This document shows, piece by piece, positions 55,314-64,000 of a stretch of 64,000 nucleotides of DNA. Every line of letters begins with the position of its first letter. Position 1 is the first letter of the stretch. Source of the DNA: Cyrtodaria siliqua (lineage: Eukaryota; Mollusca; Bivalvia; Adapedonta; Hiatellidae); the NCBI GenBank assembly GCA_037043455.1, contig JAWPHD010001267.1, forward strand, positions 62,001 through 126,000, in the 5' to 3' direction. The translations under genes were made by a program, and so were the position numbers. The notes under the pieces are model-generated. The model worked only from the letters and a program-made list of their open reading frames with translations, was not told the origin of the DNA and ran no database searches.

Positions 55314-55532
55314 TTGTCTGGGAGGCAAGAACTGCTCTTGGTTACATGTATGTCAACTGCAGAATTGGACTACACCTGTGGGTCCCCCATCCTTCCTGAC
55401 GGTCATATACCGGTATTCAGGAAGAGCATGGAAGTCAAGTCACTCATAACATGTCAGGCCCCACTGGAGATCACACTGTATGGAGCTGGACTGATCCCAG
55501 CCGACTCATGTACTCATTGCTGTTGGAGCTGA
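55314..55532 (+). CDS. Exon 2 of the same candidate gene
   Basis: Starts after AATATTTTTTCAG. In the frame of the ATG at 54859 it reads LSGRQELLLVTCMSTAELDY, TCGSPILPDGHIPVFRKSME and on to HCCWS-stop, total about 126 aa. In the frame of the ATG at 54900 it reads LVWEARTALGYMYVNCRIGL then stops after about 30 codons. AATAAA is at 55639. Same strand as INTS5, so it might instead be an alternative exon pair of it, though neither frame resembles INTS5. The gene could also be a decayed retrocopy. Confidence 0.42.
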   Translation: MSGRQELLLVTCMSTAELDYTCGSPILPDGHIPVFRKSMEVKSLITCQAPLEITLYGAGLIPADSCTHCCWS

Positions 55533-55699
55533 CCCTCTTTCGGACTTGCGGAAAACATTTAAAACTGTTTTACCCCTTTGTAATAATTGCAAGTGTTTGG
55601 GAAAAGAGCCAGTTGTTACCAGGCCTTTTGGGAAACAATAAAACATACACAATTTCATATTGTTATCTATTGTAGTTTTTAAAATACCACATTTTCTCA

Positions 55700-57130
55700 T
55701 TCATCAAAGCTCATCGCCACCTTAAATGTAACTTCGCCAAAAAATAAATAAATAAAATAAAATGCCTACCTACCTACCCTATTTTTTTTCAGCAATGTTA
55801 CAGTAAACACAGGTATAATTTTATTTGGCCTTATGAAAAAGTATAAGGTCAACTTAAAAGTTGGTAAGGTCGAGTGACTTTTTTCAACTGGTAGACCTAC
55901 AGGTCAAGTAGCCCTTGAAAATATTTTACACCCCTGTTCTATAGTGTTGTTGGTGTAATGAAGAATGGGCTAGGAGGCTACTAGTATGTCATATGCCAGA
56001 ATAGTGATTGTTGCTCACAACATTATATAGACCCAATGCATTTTAACAGCGCGCAGACCGGATAGAAAGCACCGTGAACACATAGGTAAATTTCAAGTTA
56101 GCTGTAGATGTGTATGCATGTGGTCATATAAACTGTGACCCTATGGCAAGACATTTCGGCGGAAAAAGTCCGGAATGCCTTGTTTTGATGCAAACACTAA
56201 ACTGGGAACGTGTTTGTAAAATATTACTTTATTAAATAATAATATTATAAGAGAACACTTTACCGAAATTTTCGTCAGGATGGTCACATTCGCTACACAC
56301 CTCCCAACAGATTGCAGTATCGGTGTTGGGAAATCCTTTTTTTTTGACATGTTATTTGTTGAAAACAAACATATTTTAAGTTTTCCTGCTGAAAAAATGC
56401 CCAGAGTACTGTAGTTAGAGACAAAGTTTGAATCTCTCGCTGGTCAGCATTTTTACCTAACTGTTTTCATCAATTATTTCACTGGTCAAATTCCGAGAAT
56501 TATCCACAAATCTGGGCTGGTTGGAACCGCAGATGAATGTCGTTTTTGAAACCGAAACAATTTGATCAAACCGTTTTTCTGTGACAAGTCTAAATGTTTC
56601 GAAAAAAATGTGATTTCCCAACAGATATATGTCACTTTGGAACAAATCAAAACACATATTCACCATTATTTGGTGACGATTTTCCGAATGTACCAGGATC
56701 AATCAAACCGAGATGTTTTCAAAAACAGAGAAAGTAACATGCATAAATACTGTGCTTACCTTAATAAAATTGTTGTAATTGACGAGAAATTGTCAGTTTA
56801 TCCACTACACCCACTGCTTTACTCCAGGCAACATATGGTGCATGTCCATTGAAGATGTTTGGGTTTTGGGAAAACATGTTTCCTTTACTCAGTTGTCAAA
56901 AAAGTAACTAATTCAGTACAGCTTTACACCTAAAGCCCTACATAACTCCCTAATCGGGAGAAAGGGAACAATGTTAAAATCCTTGAAGTGTTAGTTGCGG
57001 AAGGTGTCTGTAAACGAATACTACTGAGAATATTTGCAGGGTCAGGACTGAAACTTTGCCATTTAAGGACAATTTACAATCGTGAAGGTGAAGACGCCTT
57101 ACTTAACACATTTAAATGAGTCTTGGAAAC
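55700..57130. other. No gene recognised
   Basis: Part of INTS5 intron 1. Two moderately long open frames (56457-56702 minus, 56562-56852 plus) overlap on opposite strands and have no recognisable domain. Confidence 0.35.
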
Positions 57131-57139
57131 AGTTATTTC

Positions 57140-57168
57140 AAAATCAGCTGATTATGCCGTGGTGCGGC

Positions 57169-57203
<35 letters not shown>

Positions 57204-60200
57204 CTCTTCTCCTCTAAAACTACTGAATGGATTTTCATGAAACTTTACAGAAATGTTGCCCATGAAGTCTAGTTGATCCTAGCAAAAAATCATGTTGATG
57301 TGAAATCCAAGATGGCCGCCAGATCTAAAAATAGGTTTTTAAAAAACAAGTTTGTAGCGACTTCTTCATGAAAACTATAAGTGATATTGATATGGGACTT
57401 TTTCTAAAATGATCAGCATGACATGATGTTGGTCCTTGTCGAAAATCGTTTTGATTCGATGTTAAACATGGCTGCCAGCGGCCATCTTTGTTTACATAGA
57501 GTTATATAATGAAAATTTGTAGCGACTACTCCTCTGAAACTACTTGACGGATTTTCATGAAACTTAACAGGAATGTTGCTCTTGATGTCTAATTGATCCT
57601 AGCAAAATTTCAGATCGGCCAGAAATTCAAGATGGCCGCCACAGCTAAAATTAGATTTTTTAAAAAAGAAGTTTGTAGCGACTACGTCTTGAAAACTATA
57701 AGTGATATTGATATGGGACTTTTTCTAAAATGATCAGCATGACATGATGTTGGTCCTTGTCAAAAATCGTTTTGATTCAACGTTAGACATGGCTGCCAGA
57801 GGCCATCTTTGTTTACATACAGTTATATAGTAAAAACTTGTAGCGACTACTCCTTTGAAACTACTTGACAGATTTTCATGAAACTTTACAGGAATATTGC
57901 TCTTAATGTCTATTTGATCCTAGCAAAATATCAGATCGGCCAGAAATTCAAGATGGCCACCACAGCTAAAAATAGATTTTTAAAAAAGAAGTTTGTAGCG
58001 ACTACGTCTTGAGTTTGAGTTTATAAGTGATATTGATATGGGACTTTTTGTAAAATGATCAGCATGACATGATGGTTATAAGATTCAAACATTATTTTGA
58101 TTCGACGTTAAACATGGCTGCCAGTGGCCATCTTTGTTTACATAGAGTTATACAGGGCTCTGGAAATATTTTGAAAATCCACTTGCCCAGGGCAAGTGGA
58201 TTTTCAAAATCCACTTGCCCTGTCCAAAATGTCACTTGCCCCAAATTTAAAAGTCACTTGCCCCAAAATCAAGCCTTTGTGAACATACCAAAAAAATTTA
58301 GGCGCTGCGCGCCAACTTCAATATTATTATAATGTTTGGTTATTGTAAAAAAAATGTAACATTACACTGTACTACTATACTGTGGAAATCAGATGGGAAA
58401 AACAACATCATTTGGTTATATTTATTCATATATAACACTATTATATTATTTAATATACTTTCATAAAAAGCAAATGTAGACTATATGATGATGTTCAAGA
58501 CATATTAGTTCTAAACTACATCAACATTCATGAATGTGTTTTCAAAAGTTTCCCTTTATAGTAATTGCAAACAACATCTGCCTACTCAGCTTTAATCGTC
58601 ACCGTCAGCTGAGCCACAAAAGTTATATAATTAATCGTGTTACCAAATGTGCCAAACAAAATACAAACTCGCAAACAAACGTTTGTTTTTAATAATATGT
58701 GTCAAAATAACTGCAGTAAAGCAACCCGCTGCATTCACATACCTTCCTTAATTAGTGCCAGTAATTAATTTCTACTTTATTTGTGTATGGTACAGTACTT
58801 ACCGTAATCGTTTATTAAAAATAAATTGCTTTTTGTTTACAATTTTCCAATGACCCGCGTTTCACCTATTACACAGCTATAAGTATTTGGCGGACTGATA
58901 AGTGTGTATTCATTACCTTTTCCGATAACATTCAGCGTCAATACACAATATGCGTTGCATAAAATCTTGGTGCGGTTATACTCTACATAATTCGAAAGTT
59001 CGGCTAAACATATGATTTATGTTGCGCGTAAAATACTGCATAACAGAAGTCAACAAACTTTACAATGGTTACGTTTTATCGATTATAATTGGATTAAATT
59101 TTTGGGATGGTCTTATCTTATCTTATGTTAGTAGAGGACACACTTCAGTAATAGGGAGATGAATAGGACACACTTCCATAATAGGGAGATGAATATTATT
59201 AATGCCAACCAAGCAAGATATCGGCGCATGGACATTTTTGATTGGCACCTCAAACTTTCGTCGGCCAATCGGGTTTTGACAAACTGTGTAAGTGGGAGGG
59301 ATTAAACAATTACAAAACCACACAGGTCAGATTTATGACACTCCTGAATTACCGCTCGCGGCGAAAGCGACAGGTGATTAAAGCACTATTTATGATAAGC
59401 CGAGTTTTCGTTTGATTTTTTGTCTAAAACGGCAACGTCCAGTCGGGCAAGTGTCGGACAACCAGATTTGCGACGGACACCTGCCCGCACCCAAATTCCA
59501 CTTGCCCGGGGCGTCGGGCAACCATATTTCCGGAGCCCTGGTTATATGATGAAAACTTGTAGCGACTACTCCTCTGAAACTACTTGACGGATTTTCATGA
59601 AACTTCACAGGAATGTTGCTCTTGATGTCTAATTGATCCTAGCAAAATTTCAGGTCGCCCGGAAATTCAAGATGGCTGCCATGGCTAAAAATCGATTTTC
59701 AAAATACAAGTTTGTAGCGACTACTACTTGAAAACTATAAGTGATATTGATATGGGACTTTTTGTAAAATGATCAGCATGACATGATGTTGGTCCTTGTC
59801 AAATATTGTTTTGATTCAACGTTAAACATGGCTGCCAGCAGCCATCTTTGTTTACATAGAGTTATATAGTAAAAACTTGTAGCGACTAATCCTTTGAAAC
59901 TACTTGACAGATTTTCATGAAACTTTACAGGAATGTTGCTCTTAATGTTTAATTGATCCTAGCAAAATTTCAGATCGGCCAGAAATTCAAGATGGCCGCC
60001 ACAGCTAAAATTAGATTTTTTAAAAAAGAAGTTTGTAGCGACTACGTCTTGAAAACTATAAGTGATATTGATATGGGACTTTTTGTAAAATGATCAGCAT
60101 GACATGATGGTTATCAGAGTCAAACATTATTTTGATTCGACGTTAAACATGGCTGTCAGTGGCCATCTTTGTTTACATAGAGTTATATAATGAAAACTTG

Positions 60201-60416
60201 TAGCGACTATTCCTGTGAAACTACTTGACGGATTTTCATGAAACTTCACAGGAATGTTGCTCTTGATGTCTAATTGATCCTAGCAAAATTTCAGGTTGGC
60301 CGGAAATTCAAGATGGCCGCCACGGCTAAAAATATTTTTTCAAAAAACAAGTCTGTAGCGACTACTTCCTGAAATCAAAATCAATCAGTAGAGCTTCAAG
60401 GTCATTGACCTCTTGT
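57140..60416 (+). repeat. Modular Helentron-like element, family II, second copy, split by a hAT-like element
   Basis: Starts with CAGCTGATTATGCCGTGGTG (half of the family II palindrome), a GTCTGTCC microsatellite (57168-57195), then the same alternating ~165/155-bp monomers as 49990-51262, and the same 3' end: ATCAATCAGTAGAGCTTC, hairpin AAGGTCATTGACCT, CTTGTTT at 60416. It has about eleven monomers outside the 58153-59540 insertion, against seven in the first copy, so copy number has changed since they diverged. Confidence 0.65.
58153..59540. mobile_element. hAT-like non-autonomous element (1388 bp) inside the array
   Basis: Terminal inverted repeats CAGGGCTCTGGAAATAT and, reversed from the right, CAGGGCTCCGGAAATAT, followed on both sides by GGGCAAGTGGA. 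GTTATA flanks both ends; the uninterrupted monomer reads GAGTTATATAATG, so the target was this site. CAGGG ends are typical of hAT, but hAT normally makes 8-bp duplications and here only 6 bp match. Several CACTTGCCC repeats lie near the left end. No transposase ORF. Confidence 0.7.
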
Positions 60417-60550
60417 TTTTAAAAAACGTGTAATAATGGGGAAGCATCTGGGATTATGTTATTAACAACACTTTTCTTAATAATTCAAAAAGAAATTTCT
60501 TCAATACTTCATGTTTATTTTGATTTTATCTAACCCAAAGCAAAGTAATT

Positions 60551-62705
60551 ATGGCTCCCCCACACACAGTGTGGTAGGGGAGCCATGTTGATTTTGTGCT
60601 TTATGTCTGACTGTAGGTCTGTCTGTCTGTGTCACAAACGATGTCCGATCAATAACTAGAGAATGGTTGGACGGTTTTGGACGCATGGATTTCATCTATG
60701 ACCTTGCCCTATTTTTTGGCGCTGATAATTTTTTAATTTTTTATAAAATGGCATTTTGTTTTTAAACAAATGCACTTACATGTCATCTCAGCAAACAGTA
60801 AACTCCATTGTTAGCTGTTATGGCCCTTGATTTAGTGAAAAATGCTATATTTTGCCTCGTTAAGACGATAGGGCTTTCATTTTTCATCCGATCTTTACCA
60901 GATTGTTAATATGAATAAAAGCTTGGACATGTTTGAAAACCAGCCTGATCGGACCAGTAACAGCAAAGTTGTGGCCCTTGTTATTCTGAAAAAAGTCATA
61001 TTCTGCCTTGTGAACACTCTAGCACCTTCATTTATTATTTGATCTTTACCAAACTTGCACAGGTTGTTAATAGCAATGAAATCTTGGACAAGTCCGAAAA
61101 CCAGCCAGTTCGGACAACTAATAATGGAGTTATGGCCCTTGTTCATATTGTTTACGATAGAGGCAACATTTCTTGAGCAATCTTAACCAGACTATTCGAA
61201 GAATAAGAGAGCTTATGTAATCACCCCGGCGTCAGCGTCCCACATCAAGGTTTGTGTGTAAGCTGTGTTTACAAGTCTATATCTCTTACATTTCTTATCC
61301 TACCACAACCAAATTTGGCCATGGGCTTCCTTATAGCATTATCTTAAGGGCTGCATAAGCAATTTTGGTTCCTGTAACCCATGGGCTCCCATGGAACCTA
61401 AATTATGATAGCCCATAAAACATGTCCCATTTCACATCAAATTTTGCGTGTAAGCTGTGTTTACAAGTCTATACCTTACAATTCTTACCCTAGCACAACC
61501 AAATTTGGCTATTGGCTTCCTTATAGCATTATCTTAAGGGCTGCTTAAGTAATTTTGGTTCCTGTAACCCCTGGTCTCCCATGGAACCCAAATTCCGATA
61601 GCCCTTAAAATGTGTCTGTTTTTTAAAAATCTTCTTCTCGGAAACTACAAGAGCCAGAGGTTTGATAGTTTACATTTATTATAAGCTTATAGTCCTTTAC
61701 CAAGTTTGTTCAAATGGTAACCCTGGGGTCACATTTGGCCCCGCCCCAATGGTCACATGTTTTACATAGACATGTAAAGGGAAAAACTTAAAAAATCTTT
61801 TCTGAAACTGCAAGAGCCAGAGGTTTAATATTTTGCATTTGCTATAAGCTTATGGTCCTCTACCAATTTTGTTCAAATGGTGACCCTGGGTTCACATCTG
61901 GCCCCACCCTGGGGGTCACAGTTTTACATATGCTTGTATAGGGAAAAACTGAACAAAATCTTCTTCTCTGGAACTGCAAGAGCCAGAGGTTTAATATTTT
62001 GCATTTGCTATAAGGTTATGGTCCTTTACCAAGTTTGTTCAAATGGTGACCTTGGGGTCACATTTGGCTCCGCTCCGGGGGTCCCAGTTTTACATATATA
62101 TATAGGGGAAAAAAATCTTCTCTGAAACTGCAAGAGCTAGAGGTTTAATATTTTGTATTTACTATAAGAGTATGGTCCTCTACCAAGTTTGTTCAAATGG
62201 TGACCCTGGGGTCATATATATATATAGGAAACACATTAAAGTCTTCTTCTCTGGAACTACAAGAGCCATAGGTTTAATATTTTGCATTTACTATATATAC
62301 TCTTATGGTCCTTTACCAAGTTTGTTCAAATGGTGACCGTGGGGTCACATTTGGCCCCACCCCAGGGGTCATGTTTTACATAGACTTGTATAGGGAAAAA
62401 CTTAAAAAATCTAAAATCTTCTTCTCTGAAACCACAAAGCTCTCATATATTACATATAGCCCTCAGGTCACATTTGGCCCTGCCAAAGGTGTTACACTCT
62501 AGCACCTTCATTTTGTATTTGATATTTACCAAACTTTGTCAGTGTCTTTATATCAATGTTGTTATACACAACAGAGCCCACATGTCTTGAACAATCTTAA
62601 CCAAACTTGCACAGATTGTATATGATCATAAGATTTTGAAGAAGTTTGATAATGTGCCAGTACTCAGGTGATCGATTTAGGGCCATCTTGGCCCTCTTGT
62701 TTTAC
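60551..62705 (+). repeat. Modular Helentron-like repeats, families III and I, end to end
   Basis: 60551-60586 is a long palindrome, ATGGCTCCCC...GGGGAGCCAT, followed by a GTCTGTCTGTC microsatellite at 60620. Then come two ~177-bp units (GGCCCTTGTT, CTTTACCA, CTTGGACA-GT), two ~185-bp units with TTGGTTCCTGTAACCC (61246-61610), and five to six ~160-bp monomers with CAAGAGCCAGAGGTTTAATA and TTTGTTCAAATGGTGACC (61618-62460). The 3' end is CTCAGGTGATCGATTT, hairpin AGGGCCATCTTGGCCCT, CTTGTTT (62664-62700). The 3' end matches the 5' palindrome of the copy at 10090, not the one at 60551, so two families appear joined. Confidence 0.6.
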
Positions 62706-63434
62706 ATATATCTGTGTTGTTTTGGTAATTTCTTACACCCACCCCCCAACCCCCACTCGAAACTCGATTTTTTTTTTTTTTTTACATATTTCTGTGTTGT
62801 TTTAGTCAATTCTTATACATAGCTTCTTAGTTGGCTTTCGACCGCCAATTTCTTTTTTAAAATGACAGCAATTTTGGATTAAAACGGCTAAAAAATAAAT
62901 AAATAATTTCACACATAATTTTATACTGGCCCGAGTTTCTATACAAGCCCCGTCCCCCAACCCCACCCCACATTGTTTTAGGTTTTAGGCCTGTTTTCTG
63001 ATGGTATATACTAGCTATATAATTTATTCTCTGACAAATCGAATAGTCTAGCTGCGCTGTTCTCCGACAGCTCTTGTTTTTTATCTGATCTTTACCCCTC
63101 GACCATCATATATAACCTTATTTGTGTTGAAAATGATGTAAAGTACCATACAAACAAACAAACAAATTAAAAACTTACCTGTAGTTTTGGACAGAGTCTC
63201 TGTTGTGCTCAAAGGATAGTTGCTTGAAACTGTAGTCCTCGGGAATACATAGAGTCGCTAAATAAATATTCATTATGTGGTGAAGTGTTTGTTAATTCTG
63301 TACTTCTAGAACAGTTAAGAATGTCACTGTATCAGTGGATCCATACCAAAAGGAATCTAGGTGCCTTGTTTTACATAAGCGTTTATGCACAAAGCACTTT
63401 CTGACATCCACTCATTTATGAATTTATGCTTTAG
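62706..63434. other. End of INTS5 intron 1
   Basis: Contains a poly-T run at 62768-62783, a C-rich patch (CCCACCCCCCAACCCCCAC) and a CAAA repeat at 63151-63164. No coding sequence. Confidence 0.4.
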
Positions 63435-63648
63435 GAAATACTACAAGAGGTGCGTAACTTCCTTCATGGAGCTAACTACAAGATCCAGAATCAGCGACAG
63501 CGGGAGGCACTTGCCCAGTCAGCCCTGATCCTGTTGCGAACACTGCCCACAGCCAGACATGCAGTGTTGGAGTACCTTGCCAACTTGTTTGATGAGGCTG
63601 TCAATACCTACTTGTTGGAAATGGATATTGGACCTAATAATGTTACAG
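63435..63648 (+). CDS. INTS5: Integrator complex subunit 5, exon 2
   Basis: Acceptor TTTATGCTTTAG before 63435, donor ACAG|GTAGGT after 63648; 214 nt, ends one base into a codon. It reads EILQEVRNFLHGANYKIQNQ, RQREALAQSALILLRTLPTA, RHAVLEYLANLFDEAVNTYL, LEMD. The helix pair L-L-L-R-x-L-P-x-A-R-x-A-V-L followed by L-x-x-x-F-D-E-[AS]-V matches the N-terminal region of vertebrate INTS5, which is what identifies the gene. Only the N-terminal ~10% of a protein normally near 1000 aa is within the window. Confidence 0.85.
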
Positions 63649-63882
63649 GTAGGTGGTCCACCTGATCAGATTGCAACATTTATTTAGGTGATTAGCAAGA
63701 AGGAAAATAATGTTTTTACAGTTTTATTTTAATGTTCTCATAAAGAATCTCAATATTAAATATGCTTAAATTTTCACTACCCCAAAAAACAGATAATTAT
63801 TTTTCTTCTCTATAGTAACGGAATACATTTTATTTGGAATAGTTTATGTCATTGTATTCTTGAATGTGTGTGATTTATACAG

Positions 63883-63986
63883 ATTCCACAGGACAAGTGA
63901 TGGACAGTGTACTGCATGATGCCTGTGGTGTTCTCCATACATTCATACAGACTCACTCGGCTGCCTGGGCACCCATTATATCAGCT
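63883..63986 (+). CDS. INTS5: Integrator complex subunit 5, exon 3
   Basis: Acceptor GATTTATACAG, donor GCT|GTAAGT. Joined to exon 2 it reads DSTGQVMDSVLHDACGVLHT, FIQTHSAAWAPIISA, ending on a codon boundary. F-I-x-x-[NH]-x-x-A-W-A-P-[IV]-I-S-A is the INTS5 counterpart of the family's conserved segment. The gene continues past the end of the window. Confidence 0.85.
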
Positions 63987-64000
63987 GTAAGTAATGTAAC

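Larger units (their letters stand above)
52133..63434 (+). other. INTS5 intron 1 (11.3 kb)
   Basis: GT-AG phase-0 intron, GTTTGATAAT to TTATGCTTTAG. It contains an inverted-repeat element (53445-54292), a candidate nested gene (54859-55532), two large modular repeats (57140-60416 and 60551-62705) and a hAT-like insertion. 52133-53440 and 55700-57130 show nothing recognisable. Most of its length is mobile DNA. Confidence 0.68.

Noticed and set aside
61877..62502. Plus frames inside the ~160-bp monomers
   Set aside because: Repeat-derived; not conserved among monomers.

Overview
The window looks like low-GC nuclear DNA of a lophotrochozoan animal, most likely a bivalve mollusc. Evidence: spliced genes with GT-AG introns, AATAAA signals, several non-LTR retrotransposon lineages in fragments, tRNA-derived SINEs, TTAA- and TA-flanked MITEs, long minisatellites, and modular repeats that open with a palindrome and a GTCC/GTCT microsatellite followed by ~160-bp tandem monomers. 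The last architecture is known from bivalve 'pearl'/Helentron-associated elements. The species is not determinable by eye, and nothing prokaryotic was seen.

Only a few host genes are supported. (1) A two-exon minus-strand gene (exon 1 4609..4716, exon 2 1476..1829, 153 aa). (2) A single-exon plus-strand gene (31001..31585, 194 aa) that is a distant paralog of gene 1: both have a W/R-NIRHI N-terminal motif and a P-[RK]-APAF segment followed by a V-x3-[IL]-V-x-RL motif. (3) The 5' end of Integrator subunit 5 on the plus strand: exon 1 52082..52132, an 11.3-kb repeat-filled intron, then exons 63435..63648 and 63883..63986, continuing past the window. (4) Two weaker candidates: a two-exon unit inside the INTS5 intron (54859..55532) and a cysteine-containing minus ORF (46103..46393).

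The rest is mostly mobile and repeated DNA. 5.2-9.7 kb: a LINE split by a TTAA-specific element, itself split by a SINE, itself split by a second TTAA element; a third TTAA copy lies at 8.9-9.7 kb. 10-11.1 kb: modular ~160-bp repeats and a tRNA-like duplication. 13-15 kb and 20 kb: L1/Tx1-like LINE pieces. 17.9-19.3 kb: a LINE 3' end split by a MITE. 28.2-29.4 kb: a 24-bp satellite with 317-bp higher-order structure, followed by a MITE and a long hairpin. 31.7-35.8 kb: two unrelated 43-bp minisatellites, the second split by a LINE with an uninterrupted reverse transcriptase ORF. 35.8-40.6 kb: a degenerate CR1/Jockey-like LINE with two insertions. 41.2-42.7 kb: a 55/84/391-bp satellite. 43.4-44.3 kb: a 91-bp array. 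46.5-48.1 kb: an inverted-repeat element with six copies of a GGGGCAAGATG-type motif. 50-62.7 kb: Helentron-like tandem arrays, one split by a hAT-like element.

The most unusual object is the ~805-bp TTAA-flanked element. Each copy carries two tRNA-like modules pointing outward, and most of the modules are followed closely by a T run that could end RNA polymerase III transcription. Three copies lie within 4 kb, and the nested copies prove the TTAA target preference by exact reconstruction of the interrupted sequences. No database search was possible; family names rest on motif recognition.
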